From Hyphomonas sp. (GTDB taxonomy: Bacteria; Pseudomonadota; Alphaproteobacteria; Caulobacterales; Hyphomonadaceae): 39,151 bases of DNA. Below the pieces are notes generated by a model. The model made no database searches. It saw only the letters and a list, made by a program, of their open reading frames with translations, and had not been told where the DNA came from. A program made the position numbers and the translations under genes. The DNA lies in assembly GCA_002700305.1 (NCBI GenBank), contig PACZ01000053.1, forward strand, positions 59,593 to 98,743, written 5' to 3'. Shown in pieces: positions 14,768-23,930 of this stretch; position 1 is the stretch's first letter; each line of letters opens with the position of its first letter.

Positions 14768-14974
14768 ATGCAAATGCTGATTACCATTCTGTTTTACGGC
14801 GCCCTGGCGGCCCTGCTGGTCGTACTGGGCCTCGGCATCGCCAACCTCGCCCGCACCGACGAGAACCAGCCCAGCCGCTCCAACAAGCTGATGCGGATGC
14901 GTGTTTTCATCCAGGCCATCGCGATCGCCCTTCTGGTGGGGATCGGCTTCATGGCCGGCGCCATTCATTTCTGA
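14768..14974 (+). CDS. Twin-transmembrane HIG1-type protein
   Basis: 68 residues with two membrane helices: about 3-26 (MLITILFYGALAALLVVLGLG) and 45-66 (RVFIQAIAIALLVGIGFMAG). The loop and second helix carry SNKLMRMRVFIQAIAI, matching the HIG1 (hypoxia-induced gene 1) pattern of twin-TM proteins. In mitochondria, HIG1 proteins associate with respiratory supercomplexes, and alphaproteobacterial relatives are thought to be their ancestors. A gene of this type beside a PduO-type adenosyltransferase is a recurring alphaproteobacterial arrangement. The start has a weak ribosome site (GGCGACACGAT). It ends 18 bases before the next gene, so the two are likely co-transcribed. A role at the respiratory chain is inferred from homology only. 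Confidence 0.8.
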   Translation: MQMLITILFYGALAALLVVLGLGIANLARTDENQPSRSNKLMRMRVFIQAIAIALLVGIGFMAGAIHF

Positions 14975-14992
14975 CATTCCTGAGGAGACCCC

Positions 14993-15565
14993 ATGGTCAA
15001 ACTCGACAAGATCTACACCCGCACCGGGGACAAGGGGCAAACGCGCCTCTCCACGGGCGAACAGGTGGACAAATGGCATCCTCGCGTCGCCTCCTATGGC
15101 TGCGTGGATGAGGTAAATGCCGCGCTCGGCGTCGCCGCCCTGCATGCCGAAGACGAAATGCTGACCGCCATCCGCCGTATACAGAACGATCTGTTTGACC
15201 TGGGCGCAGACCTTGCGACGCCCGACCGGGGGCGCGTGCTGGAATGGACGCCGCTGCGCATCGTCGAATCGCAGGTGAAGCGGCTGGAGGAAGAAATCGA
15301 CGCGATGAATGCGCGCATTCCGCCGCTGGACAGTTTCATCCTGCCGGGCGGATCTCCACTGGCCGCACAACTACATGTCGCGCGCACCCTCTGCCGGACG
15401 GCGGAGCGGAAAATCGCCGAACTTTCCGGCATGGAGGATGAACCCGTCAGCCCCGAAGCCCTCGCCTTCATCAACCGCCTGTCAGACTGGCTGTTTGTCG
15501 CGGCCCGCGCGGCGAATGCGAACGGCGCAGATGATATTAAGTGGGTGCCGGGCGCGAACCGATAG
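14993..15565 (+). CDS. Cob(I)alamin adenosyltransferase, PduO type
   Basis: 190 residues, the full PduO-type length. It transfers the adenosyl group of ATP to cob(I)alamin to make coenzyme B12. The N-terminal nucleotide loop RTGDKGQTRLSTG (10-22), the cobalamin-side DEVNAALGVA, the LDSFILPGG strand (near 112-120) and the RTLCRTAERKIAEL helix with catalytic arginines all match. GAGGAGACCCC precedes the ATG, a strong ribosome site. Adenosylcobalamin would serve methylmalonyl-CoA mutase, class II ribonucleotide reductase or ethylmalonyl-CoA-type enzymes, none of which is in the window. No B12 riboswitch is visible upstream. Symbols used for this family vary (pduO, cobO, atr), so none is assigned. 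Confidence 0.95.
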   Translation: MVKLDKIYTRTGDKGQTRLSTGEQVDKWHPRVASYGCVDEVNAALGVAALHAEDEMLTAIRRIQNDLFDLGADLATPDRGRVLEWTPLRIVESQVKRLEEEIDAMNARIPPLDSFILPGGSPLAAQLHVARTLCRTAERKIAELSGMEDEPVSPEALAFINRLSDWLFVAARAANANGADDIKWVPGANR

Positions 15566-15581
15566 GTGCCTGAGATTAAAT

Positions 15582-16070
15582 CTAGTAGGTCCCCGCCACC
15601 GACCAAGCCATAACATCCGCATAGCTCTCAATCGGCAGCGTAATATTCACCGCAACCAGTCTGTCGAAACGCACGGGCGCGCTTAGCAAATCCTGCACAT
15701 CGCGCTGTGCCGCACTGCCCTCGGGCGGCGCGCCATAACAAAGGCTGATATGTGGATCAAAGGCCCTGCCCGGACGAAACCCCGGCAATTTCTCCAGCTG
15801 GGACCGTGCAGCAAGCAGCGGAGTTGACGCCTCGAACTGCACAAAAAGCGATTTGGTGAAGACATCCGTTTCAGCAATGCCCGTCGGCTCAAGGACAAGC
15901 CCTCTCAATGCGGCAATGACCTCGCTGAGATCAGATGCCGCTTGTTCCAAAGTTCCGAGTGTCAGATGCGCCTGATAGGCGGGCGCGCCTTGTGCCAGGG
16001 CCAAAGCCTTGATGACCACGCGATAGCGGGCAGCATCTTCCGCACAGGGTGTGCACCAGTACGTCACCAT
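15582..16070 (-). CDS. 2H phosphoesterase (2'-5' RNA ligase / cyclic phosphodiesterase-like)
   Basis: 162 residues from ATG 16070. The two family tetrads are present: HLTLG with His35 and Thr37, and HISLCYG with His107 and Ser109, the H-x-[T/S]-x pair that forms the active site of 2H phosphoesterases. Such enzymes open 2',3'-cyclic phosphates or ADP-ribose 1'',2''-cyclic phosphate, or act on 2'-5' RNA linkages. The N-terminus begins directly at the first strand (VTYWCTPCAE), so the protein is the compact plant/yeast cyclic-phosphodiesterase type. It starts 4 bases after the upstream metallo-hydrolase stop, so the two form an operon. The biological substrate is unknown. Confidence 0.82.
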   Translation of the reverse strand: MVTYWCTPCAEDAARYRVVIKALALAQGAPAYQAHLTLGTLEQAASDLSEVIAALRGLVLEPTGIAETDVFTKSLFVQFEASTPLLAARSQLEKLPGFRPGRAFDPHISLCYGAPPEGSAAQRDVQDLLSAPVRFDRLVAVNITLPIESYADVMAWSVAGTY

Positions 16071-16074
16071 TGCC

Positions 16075-17034
16075 CTAGGCCCGCATCGCATCCCGCGTTT
16101 CGGCCATCAGCGCAAAGAGGTCCATCACCGGCGTTACCTGCCCGTCGCCGCGATATTCGCGGTAGAGGCTGTCGACATTGACGGCGATCCGTTCGGCATC
16201 GCCCCAATTGGCATAATCGCCGAGCGCAATATCGAGCGCGGCCTCACGCACGCCAAGACCAGCATCATAACGCTTGCGCGCCTCGGCATCGATATAGGCG
16301 AGATAGTCGGCAACGCGCTGAACCCCGGCCTTGTCCGTAATCGGACCATGCCCCGGCACAATGACATCGGCATCCATGCCGATGATCTTCTCGCACGCAT
16401 TGATCCAGTTCTTCACCGGCCCCGCCCACATCAGGGGTGTGCCGTCGATGAAGAGGATGTCGCCAGTGAACACGGTGCGATCCTGCGGTACGTGGACGAT
16501 GACATCGCCGCCCGTATGCGCGGGGCCGACCTCGATCAGCTCCACCGTCTTGTCGCCGATGGTCAGGTCCATCCGGCCGGTAAATGTCTGGGTTGGCAGG
16601 CGTTCTTCGACCGCATCGAAATCGAACGGGCCAAAGATGTCGGCGAAATAGGTGCCCGCCGGGCCGAGCTGTCCGCCCATCTTCTTGAACTGGGCCAGCA
16701 TGGCGGGCGGCACTTCGGCCATTTCCTTCGCGCTCGCATCCGAAGCGATGATCTCCGCATGCGGACAGCACCCATTACCGTGACAGTGATCGCCATTGGC
16801 ATGGGTGTTGACGATTGTGCCGATCGCTTCGGCGCGGACGCCGGAGGCATCCGCCATGGCATCCAGCATGTCGCGCGTCAGGTGCATGTCGAACAGCGTG
16901 TCGACGAGCAACGACTGGTCCCCGTCGACGATGAGGCCGGCATTCGACCAGCCCCAGCCGCCATCCGGCTGGAGCCAGGCATAGAGGCCGTTGCCAATAT
17001 CCTTCAGGCCGTGCGTGTATTCCCAGCGTGCCAT
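16075..17034 (-). CDS. Metallo-beta-lactamase-fold hydrolase with HxNxDH variant motif
   Basis: 319 residues from ATG 17034, preceded by GGGAGAC. MBL fold: the first metal motif is THANGDHCHGN (His78, Asn80, Asp82, His83), so the usual second His of HxHxDH is Asn. The third and fourth motifs are HTGGDVIVHVP and FTGDILF, and the fifth is PGHGPITD. The Asn variant recurs in a subgroup of MBL proteins and would give an asymmetrical metal site, possibly binding a single zinc. The C-terminal helical segment (about 240-319) is of the sort that lines a hydrophobic pocket. Substrate unknown. The 2H phosphoesterase follows within 4 bases; mprF lies 58 bases upstream on the same strand, and linkage to that operon is possible. 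Confidence 0.88.
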   Translation of the reverse strand: MARWEYTHGLKDIGNGLYAWLQPDGGWGWSNAGLIVDGDQSLLVDTLFDMHLTRDMLDAMADASGVRAEAIGTIVNTHANGDHCHGNGCCPHAEIIASDASAKEMAEVPPAMLAQFKKMGGQLGPAGTYFADIFGPFDFDAVEERLPTQTFTGRMDLTIGDKTVELIEVGPAHTGGDVIVHVPQDRTVFTGDILFIDGTPLMWAGPVKNWINACEKIIGMDADVIVPGHGPITDKAGVQRVADYLAYIDAEARKRYDAGLGVREAALDIALGDYANWGDAERIAVNVDSLYREYRGDGQVTPVMDLFALMAETRDAMRA

Positions 17035-17092
17035 CACAGTCTCCCTGTTTTGCACGCATCAAGGCAGACACGCGGGCCCGGCGCAAGGGGCG

Positions 17093-19639
17093 CTACTTGT
17101 GGAATATCCGGGCGAGGCCGCCGCTCGTCAGGATGGCAACATCCGCGAGCGCCCCCGGCAGTTCCCGCGCATTCGGCGCAGCGAGGTAAAGCGGCTCCCA
17201 CACAGGATGGAACTTGCCCTTGTAGGACCTGAGGCCCTCAAATCCGTACACAGCATTGGCATGTTCGAACAGGAAGGCGCCGACACGCGTCATCGCCGGG
17301 GCAAGGCGGTGCGCCTCCAGCCCGGACAGCGGCGCCATGCCAAGATCAAAGCGCTGATAGCCTGCCTCTTTGGCCCACAGCATCGCCGAGATGAAGAGGT
17401 AATCCATCACCGCACGCGGGGCCGCCGCGGAAAAGCGCATCAGGTCGATGGCGATCTCGTGTTTGCCCGCGCCCGGCCAGAGATTGGCGAAGGCAACGAT
17501 CTCCCCGTCCAGCCGGGCGATGGCGATGGGGAAATTCGCGATATAGTCCGGATCGAACCGGCCGAGGGAAAATCCCTTCTCCGCCCCGCCATGCGCGTCC
17601 AGCCATTCGTCCGAAATCTCTTTCAGCCGGTCCATGTGTGCCGGGACATCCTCCGGCGCCAGCACCTCAAAGCTCACCCCGTCGCGGCCGGCCCGGTTAT
17701 AGACCTGCCGCAGGCGCGAGCGATCGGACCCTTCGAGCGTGAAATCCGTCAGCGGCACAATCGCCGTCTCGCCGATCTTCTGGACCGCCAGGCCAAGCTC
17801 GACAGCCAGCGGCAAGAAATTCCGGCCGATCGCGTAGAACACGATGCCTGCGCCAGCAGCGTCGGCGGCCTCGCGGAAAGACCAGACCAGCGACGGGATC
17901 TCTTCGGCAAGCCCGACAGGCTCTCCCATGGCAACCCAGTGGCCGCCCCGTACACCGAACATGATGAAAGAGCGCCGTGACGGGCTGAGATGGAACCGCA
18001 TGTCCCCGCTGAGCGCCAGCGCCGCATCCGGCCGGGCGAGGTCCGCGCCTGCGATGATCTGCCGGATGTCGTCCATCGGTGGTGCCTCTTCCGGCGGGGC
18101 ATGCAGCGGGCGCAGCCAGTTCCAGGCAAAGTAGAGGAAAGCCAGAACGCTCACCCCGCCTGCGGCTCTCAGAAACCGCGAGGCGCCGCCTTCCAGCGCC
18201 ACCTGCCACCAGAGATCGTCCCGGTATTCGACATGCTGATAGGAGAAAAACCCCAGCCAGATCACCGCGCCGAGCGTCGCGATGACGGCCAGCGCCATGA
18301 CCGGTGTCAGCCGGGTCTCTGCCAGCGGCGTCGCACGATAGAAGGCCGGCCGCGCCAGACCCAGCAGCGCCAGCACGATCAGGAGCGGCAAAGCCTCGTC
18401 CAGCGTGGCGCCTTTGGTGAGGGTGAGCACGCCGCCCGCAACCAGCAGACCCATGGCCACCATCCAGGCATGGCTGAGCCGCCGCGACAGGCCGTTCGCC
18501 ACGATCAGCAGGAAGAGACCGATGATCGAGGCGAGGAAGTGCGACAGCTCGATCACCGGCAGAGGCAGGTACCGGGCCGCAGCCATCAGAGGCGCAGCCA
18601 GGGCGGGCGTCATCGCGGCCACAAGAATATAGGTGCCGCTTGCGAAGGCGAGCAGGCCGAACACGACCGGCGCGAACAGGGTCGCGATGTCCCCTGCCCC
18701 GCGTCCCAGCCCCTGAAGGGCCGGTCCGTGCCGGGTAAGAAGACGCCGGCTCATCCCCGTTGCGGCCAGCACCAGCGGCACGAGATAATAGATCACGCGG
18801 AAGGCGATCAGGCTGGCCACCAGCCCCTCGACCGGACTGGCCGGAACGAGCAGGAGAATGACCGCCTCGAACACCCCGATGCCGCCCGGCAGGCCGCTCA
18901 GGCCGCCAGCGAGGCACGCCAGCGCAAAGACCGGCACGAACGCAGCAAAGCCGATTGCGGTGTCTTCCGGCAGCAGCGCGAAGAGGACGAGGCCCGCCGC
19001 CGTCCAGTCTGCAAAACTGACCGCGACCCGCGTCATCACACCCTGCCATCCACCGGGCCCCAGCAGGCTGGCATTTCCGATATGCCAGAGGACAAGTGCC
19101 AGCAGGACGCAACCGATGCCGATGGCCGCCTGGTCCGGAAGACCGAAATGCACCGGGAACGCCGAGGATTCGAACACAAGGCCGAGCCCGCTGAGCGCCA
19201 GCGCCCCAACCGTCAGGCTGATCCGCACGAGGCGGGAAACGGCAGCGCTTTCATCTTCGGAGAGGCCAAGCCCGCCATAAATCCGGGTCCGGACATTGCC
19301 GCCGGTCAGTTCTGCCTCTCCGAGGGAGTTGCCGACGGCCTGCGCCGTGAAAGAGATGAAGGCAAGGTCCCGCCAGGACCGCGCGAGGCCCAGATGACGC
19401 AGTGTGAGACCATCCCTCAGCACAGCCATTGCATAACTCGCCAGCATGCCGGCGAAGGCAATCAGGACAGCTGGCCAGCTCAGCGCGGCAAACCGGCCAT
19501 ATACCTGGTGCATCGACATGTGATCCAGCCGGCCATGGATGGCATAAATGGCGGCAGCGAAGGCAAGCAGGGCCAGCAGCACCGGCACCGGATTGCTCCG
19601 GGGCGGATCATCCTGCGGCGTGTCTCTGTTCGCACTCAT
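17093..19639 (-). CDS. mprF: Aminoacyl-phosphatidylglycerol synthase/flippase MprF
   Basis: 848 residues, standard for full-length MprF. The N-terminal half (about 15-500) has some 14 hydrophobic helices and forms the flippase; GNSLGEAELTGGNVRTRIY and LSGLPGGIGVFEAVIL are its conserved loops. The C-terminal cytosolic DUF2156/GNAT-fold domain (about 535-848) transfers an amino acid, classically lysine, from aminoacyl-tRNA to phosphatidylglycerol. Landmarks are GDMRFHLSPSRRSFIMFGVRGGHWVAMGEP, YNRAGRDGVSFEV and the C-terminal GLRSYKGKFHPVWEPLYLA. Making the membrane more cationic gives resistance to antimicrobial peptides and acid. It starts 11 bases after the TIGR02302 gene. The operon also carries lysA and argH, making Lys or Arg plausible donors; which is used cannot be read from sequence. 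Confidence 0.93.
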   Translation of the reverse strand: MSANRDTPQDDPPRSNPVPVLLALLAFAAAIYAIHGRLDHMSMHQVYGRFAALSWPAVLIAFAGMLASYAMAVLRDGLTLRHLGLARSWRDLAFISFTAQAVGNSLGEAELTGGNVRTRIYGGLGLSEDESAAVSRLVRISLTVGALALSGLGLVFESSAFPVHFGLPDQAAIGIGCVLLALVLWHIGNASLLGPGGWQGVMTRVAVSFADWTAAGLVLFALLPEDTAIGFAAFVPVFALACLAGGLSGLPGGIGVFEAVILLLVPASPVEGLVASLIAFRVIYYLVPLVLAATGMSRRLLTRHGPALQGLGRGAGDIATLFAPVVFGLLAFASGTYILVAAMTPALAAPLMAAARYLPLPVIELSHFLASIIGLFLLIVANGLSRRLSHAWMVAMGLLVAGGVLTLTKGATLDEALPLLIVLALLGLARPAFYRATPLAETRLTPVMALAVIATLGAVIWLGFFSYQHVEYRDDLWWQVALEGGASRFLRAAGGVSVLAFLYFAWNWLRPLHAPPEEAPPMDDIRQIIAGADLARPDAALALSGDMRFHLSPSRRSFIMFGVRGGHWVAMGEPVGLAEEIPSLVWSFREAADAAGAGIVFYAIGRNFLPLAVELGLAVQKIGETAIVPLTDFTLEGSDRSRLRQVYNRAGRDGVSFEVLAPEDVPAHMDRLKEISDEWLDAHGGAEKGFSLGRFDPDYIANFPIAIARLDGEIVAFANLWPGAGKHEIAIDLMRFSAAAPRAVMDYLFISAMLWAKEAGYQRFDLGMAPLSGLEAHRLAPAMTRVGAFLFEHANAVYGFEGLRSYKGKFHPVWEPLYLAAPNARELPGALADVAILTSGGLARIFHK

Positions 19640-19650
19640 GCGCGTCCTCT

Positions 19651-22413
19651 CTAGAACCGGTCGAGCAGGCGGCGGAGGTATTCGCGTTCTTCTTCGCTGT
19701 CACTCTCATTGTAACGGCGGCGCAGCTCTTCCAGAATGTCCTTGGCGCGCTGACGCTCAGCCTCTTCCGGCACACGGACAGACTCTCCATTGTTACCCAG
19801 GCCGCCCGTCTGGCGCCCGAAGGGGTCATTGGTCGCCTGCCCCTGATTGGTCCGCTCGCGTTGCATCTCGTCAAGCATTGCAGCGAGATTGCGGTTCAGG
19901 TCCGACAGGCCCTGCGTCGCGCGTTCCTGCTCTTCCGAAGCGGCCCCATCATTGCCGCGGGCAAGATTCCCTTCTGCCCCGCGCAGGGCGTCCCGGATCT
20001 CCGCCAGCGCCTGCGGGTCGATGGCGCCACTCAGCGCATCTTCCTGACCGGCCCCTTCCCCGAGGCCGCGCTCGCGGGCGAATTGCTCGACCAGCTCGCC
20101 GAGGCGGGCCTGGCGTTCCGCGAGGGTTCCGCCGGACTGGGGCGCACCGCCTTCATCCGTGCCGGCAAAACTGTTCGTTCCCGGACGCTCGCCGCCCGGC
20201 CGGTTACCGCCTTGCGTGCCATTGCCTTCCGACGGATTGGCGCCTTCGCCCTGCCCGCCCTGGCCGGCTTGCTCACCGGGCTGCTGGCCTTGCTGGCCAC
20301 CCTGTTGCTGGCCGGACTCCTGACCGGAATCCTGTCCAGACTGGCCCTGCTGGCCCGACGGCATTTCACCGCGCTGCTGGGCCAGCGTGTCATCGTTCAG
20401 CTGGCGCTGTTCGCGGAGGATCTCTGACAGGCGGCGCATGGCATCGGTCATTTCCTGCTCTTCCTGCGGCAGGTCTTCCGGCTCTTCACCCTCAGAGGGC
20501 TCTCCCGGCATGCCGGCCATGCCATTGCCGCTCTGCCCGCGCTGGAATTCCAGATTCTGCAACATGTTGGTGATGTCAGACAGCAACTGGCGGGCCTGTT
20601 CTGTGGCGCCGGTATCGGTCAGGTCCTGAAGGGCATTCAGCATGTCCTCGAAATCCTGCCCGCCAAGGTTCTGCCCGCCGCCCATGGCCATGCCGTCCTG
20701 GTTCTCGTCAGGCATGTCGCCGCCATTGGCGATCGCTTCGGCCATCTTGGCAGCAAGATATTCATTGGCGGCATCCCGGAAGGCCTCCATCCGCCGACGG
20801 ATCTCATCTTCCGAAGCGCCATCGCGCAGGGCCTGCTCCAGCGCGCGCCGGGCCGCTTCCAGCCGCCGCAGGGCGTCAGCTGCATTGCCATATTCAGCCT
20901 TCAGCGCCAGAGACCAGAGCAACGGGTCGACCGCTTCGGCCTCTTCCTTGGTACCGGCAGATTCCAGCATGCCCTCGGCCACCCGGAATGTGAGATAGTA
21001 GGCCTGGTTCGGCATATAACGCTCGCCCATCAGGGTGACGGAATCGAGCATCAGCGCGGCCTTCTGGACATCCGGCGGGGCATTGTTCAGCCGGTTGGCC
21101 GCTTCGGTGTTGAGGGCGTCCTGTTTCAGGGCAAGCGGGTTCTTCGTCTGCGCTGCGTATTCCCTCGGCTCACGGAGCACGGTGACGCGCACTTCCTGGG
21201 CCACACGGGCGATGGGGTCGAGGAACAGCTTCTCCGGCAGCACGAAGGGAACCGTCTCGCTCACGCCTTCCTGGCCGGACGCATCGGTGACCACCAGATG
21301 CACATCCACCGGCAGGCCCGCCCAGCGATGGCGGGTCAGGTCGATCTGGGTCGTGTCCTTGATCTCCTGCATGGAGGGCGCGGCAAGCGGGATGGCCACC
21401 CGGTCTTCCTCATCCGGCGCAGCCGGGTGCGGCTCCTTCAGGCGAATCGACAGTTCCGCCTTCACGACGCCGTAGTCGTCATGCGCGGTCCAGGCAAATT
21501 CCGTCCGGTCGAGACGGCCATAGGTCGGGATGGAAACGAACTCCACGACCGGCGGATCGTCAGGCGAAGCCAGCAGCCGCCAGGCCGCCCGTTCGCCCCA
21601 CCAATGGACGGAAACACGGGCGTCTTCCTCGAGGATCGCCTTGGCCTCCCAGGCGCCATCCGGTGTGGCCGCAAATTTGGCGGAGGTGCGATGGCGCCCC
21701 TTCAGGATCAGGCGCGGGGCCGACGGGGCTTCGGTGCGCAAGGTGATCTCGGATCCGCGCGGTACGCGGACATCGTGCAGCCCCGGCTTCAGAAAGACCG
21801 GCGCCCGGCCGGTATGGTCCGGTGGGATGACCCAGGCCTCGACGGTCATGTCGTCTGCCCCGACCAGCGCGCCATAGTCCGGGCTGAGGGCCCGCATCAG
21901 ACGACCCGGCCCCTCCCCGGCTGCCAGGACGGTGAAGCCGATCAGGGCCGCCGGCAGGACATAGCGCAGGCGGAACGGGTCGAGCTGGCGCCATTCAGAT
22001 GACAGGTTCGGCAGCTTCAGCTCCCGCGCGGCCATAAGCAGCCGGTCACGGTGACGGACCCACAATGCCTGCGAGCCCCGGTTCGGGGATGCCGGCCGGT
22101 CGGTCAGCGACGACACCGGGCGCAGCGCCGACTGGCGGTCGAGCAAGTGTGCGGCCTCTGTGTCGCCCGGCGGAGAATAGCGCCGCATGCCGCGCAGCAG
22201 GAAGATCGCCCCGCCCAGCAGAAACAACAGGGTCAGGACAGCCCCGATGGCGGACGGCAGCTGGTCGAAGGCCCCCGCAAGGGCCATGCACAGGAACAGG
22301 ACGACAAAGACGAACAGCGGCCAGAAGGCCCGGCCGAACGCGAGCAGGTTCAGCCGGCGGCGCGTGGCCGCGACTTTTGTCCTGATCGTGTTCAATCCGT
22401 CCTTTTCAGCCAA
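19651..22413 (-). CDS. TIGR02302 / DUF4175 family membrane protein with Gln/Gly-rich region
   Basis: 920 residues from TTG 22413. A second TTG at 22395, overlapping the lysA stop as TTGA and following AAAAGGACGGA, is an equal or better start. The family is long alphaproteobacterial proteins with two or three TM helices near the N-terminus (here about 25-45, 52-75 and 150-170) and a large extracytoplasmic part. Residues about 200-420 look like a beta-rich domain (FVSIPTYGRLDRTEFAWTAH). Then come helical segments rich in Glu/Ala, a Gln/Gly low-complexity run at about 655-735, and a charged C-terminus with KDILEELRRRYNES. Function is unknown; an envelope or surface role is suggested by neighbours lptM-like, mprF and lysA. 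Adjacent to lysA as in related bacteria. Confidence 0.88.
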   Translation of the reverse strand: MAEKDGLNTIRTKVAATRRRLNLLAFGRAFWPLFVFVVLFLCMALAGAFDQLPSAIGAVLTLLFLLGGAIFLLRGMRRYSPPGDTEAAHLLDRQSALRPVSSLTDRPASPNRGSQALWVRHRDRLLMAARELKLPNLSSEWRQLDPFRLRYVLPAALIGFTVLAAGEGPGRLMRALSPDYGALVGADDMTVEAWVIPPDHTGRAPVFLKPGLHDVRVPRGSEITLRTEAPSAPRLILKGRHRTSAKFAATPDGAWEAKAILEEDARVSVHWWGERAAWRLLASPDDPPVVEFVSIPTYGRLDRTEFAWTAHDDYGVVKAELSIRLKEPHPAAPDEEDRVAIPLAAPSMQEIKDTTQIDLTRHRWAGLPVDVHLVVTDASGQEGVSETVPFVLPEKLFLDPIARVAQEVRVTVLREPREYAAQTKNPLALKQDALNTEAANRLNNAPPDVQKAALMLDSVTLMGERYMPNQAYYLTFRVAEGMLESAGTKEEAEAVDPLLWSLALKAEYGNAADALRRLEAARRALEQALRDGASEDEIRRRMEAFRDAANEYLAAKMAEAIANGGDMPDENQDGMAMGGGQNLGGQDFEDMLNALQDLTDTGATEQARQLLSDITNMLQNLEFQRGQSGNGMAGMPGEPSEGEEPEDLPQEEQEMTDAMRRLSEILREQRQLNDDTLAQQRGEMPSGQQGQSGQDSGQESGQQQGGQQGQQPGEQAGQGGQGEGANPSEGNGTQGGNRPGGERPGTNSFAGTDEGGAPQSGGTLAERQARLGELVEQFARERGLGEGAGQEDALSGAIDPQALAEIRDALRGAEGNLARGNDGAASEEQERATQGLSDLNRNLAAMLDEMQRERTNQGQATNDPFGRQTGGLGNNGESVRVPEEAERQRAKDILEELRRRYNESDSEEEREYLRRLLDRF

Positions 22414-23666
22414 TCCGGCACCTGTTCCAGTTGCAGCATCTCCTCGAGGTCCGGCCTGCGGCGGACAATGTCGAACCTGTCGCCATTGACCAGCACTTCC
22501 GGCACGAGGGGCCGCGTATTGTAGGCCGAAGACAGCACCGCGCCATAGGCCCCGGCTGACATGAAGGCGAGCCGGTCCCCCGGCGCCACAGCCGGCATAT
22601 CCCGCCCGGCTGCAAATTTGTCGGTCGACTCGCAGATCGGGCCGACAACGTCATAGGTCTTTTCGGCTGCGTCCGGGGCGGCCTGTTTCACCGGGCGGAT
22701 GTCGTGGTGCGCGCCATACAGCGCCGGCCGCATCAGGTCATTCATCCCGGCATCGACGATCAGGAAGGACCGGTCGGGCGCTGTTTTCTCATAGAGGGCC
22801 GTGGTCAGCATGACCCCAGCATTGCCTGCGATGACCCGGCCCGGCTCCAGGATGACCTGCACGCCAAGCCCGGCGCTGACCTCCGCGATCATCGCCGCAT
22901 AGGCCGATGGCGGGGGCGGCTCGTCGCCCTGCTTGTAGGGAATGCCGAGCCCGCCACCGACATCGATCCGGGCGATGTCATGCCCAGCCGCGCGCAGGCG
23001 CTGGGCAAGGCCGACGACTTTCTCGAAGGCGGCCCGCATCGGCACGAGATCGCCGATCTGGCTACCGATATGAACATCGACACCGACGACCCGGATGCCG
23101 GGCAGCGTCGCCGCTTCGGCATAGAGGTCTTCCGCCTCTGTCCACGGCACACCGAACTTGTCGCCCTTCTTGCCGGTGGAAATATTCGGGTGGCCGCCGG
23201 CCGCAACGTCCGGATTCACGCGAATGGCAATCGGCGCCTGTTGGCCCAGCCCGTTCGCGACATAAGACAGGAGACGAAGCTCGGCAGCGCTTTCCACATT
23301 GAACTGATGGATGCCTTCACGAAGCCCCAGTTCCATCTCCCGCGCAGTCTTGCCGACGCCGGAGAATACGATTTTCGACGCCGGAATTCCGGCGCGCAGG
23401 GCACGCTGCAATTCCCCGCCGCTGACGACATCCGCGCCGCAGCCTTCCTCGGCGAGTGTCGCAAGCACGGCGAGGTTCGAATTTGCCTTCACCGAGAACG
23501 CGATCAGACAGTCCTGCCCCTCAAAGGCCGCCGCGATGACCCGGGCGTGGCGCCGGAGCGTGGCGGTCGAGTAGACATAGCAAGGCGTGCCGACGTCATC
23601 GGCCAGCTTTGCGAGATCGACTTCCTCACAGTGAAGCCGTCCGTCCCGATAGTCGAAATGGTGCAT
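22392..23666 (-). CDS. lysA: Diaminopimelate decarboxylase
   Basis: 424 residues. PLP enzyme converting meso-diaminopimelate to L-lysine, the last step of lysine synthesis. The PLP lysine is Lys60 in AFSVKANSN. The glycine-rich phosphate-binding segment (IDVGGGLGIPY), EPGRVIAGNAG and the C-terminal active-site ICESTDKFA are all present. The (beta/alpha)8 barrel spans about 30-290 and the beta-domain the rest. It lies in a minus-strand operon behind argH and two small lipoproteins (8 bases upstream) and overlaps the next gene by about 20 bases. The pairing of lysA with an upstream lptM-like lipoprotein recalls the yifL/lptM-dapF neighbourhood of enterobacteria. Confidence 0.97.
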   Translation of the reverse strand: MHHFDYRDGRLHCEEVDLAKLADDVGTPCYVYSTATLRRHARVIAAAFEGQDCLIAFSVKANSNLAVLATLAEEGCGADVVSGGELQRALRAGIPASKIVFSGVGKTAREMELGLREGIHQFNVESAAELRLLSYVANGLGQQAPIAIRVNPDVAAGGHPNISTGKKGDKFGVPWTEAEDLYAEAATLPGIRVVGVDVHIGSQIGDLVPMRAAFEKVVGLAQRLRAAGHDIARIDVGGGLGIPYKQGDEPPPPSAYAAMIAEVSAGLGVQVILEPGRVIAGNAGVMLTTALYEKTAPDRSFLIVDAGMNDLMRPALYGAHHDIRPVKQAAPDAAEKTYDVVGPICESTDKFAAGRDMPAVAPGDRLAFMSAGAYGAVLSSAYNTRPLVPEVLVNGDRFDIVRRRPDLEEMLQLEQVPDWLKRTD

Positions 23667-23674
23667 GGAGCCGC

Positions 23675-23926
23675 CTAGCCGCCGATTTCACCGAGCGCGC
23701 CATCGTCGACGGGCGTCACCGGTTTGGCCTCGGGTACAATCCCGCCCCACTGGTTCACCTGCGGGCCATCCTCCGGCTCGACGGCGGCAACCACAGCGAC
23801 AGGTTCATAAGCGCCCGGCGCGTTGACGGCGCGGATATCGGTCTCGCTGGCACAGGCACCGAGGGCAGCAAGGAGGGCAACGCCGCCGAGCACACGCCCG
23901 GCCGGCCGGAATTCAGCTCTGTTCAT
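23675..23926 (-). CDS. Small lipoprotein between lptM-like gene and lysA
   Basis: 83 residues from ATG 23926. Signal peptide with lipobox LGAC (Cys near 24), preceded by GRVLGGVALLAAL. The mature part is short, acidic and proline-rich (AVEPEDGPQVNQWGGIVPEAKPVTPVDDG), without Cys or recognisable domain. It begins 4 bases after the lptM-like gene and ends 8 bases before lysA, so it is embedded in the operon. Not recognised. Two adjacent tiny lipoproteins suggest an envelope-assembly function or duplication and divergence, but the two mature sequences are not alike. Asp is not at +2 after Cys (Ala is), so outer-membrane sorting by Lol would be expected. Confidence 0.75.
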   Translation of the reverse strand: MNRAEFRPAGRVLGGVALLAALGACASETDIRAVNAPGAYEPVAVVAAVEPEDGPQVNQWGGIVPEAKPVTPVDDGALGEIGG

Positions 23927-23930
23927 GGGA

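Noticed and set aside
17990..19654. A 554-codon plus-strand frame opposite mprF
   Set aside because: Gln/Arg/His-rich antisense shadow of the mprF membrane domain; no domain, no ribosome site.
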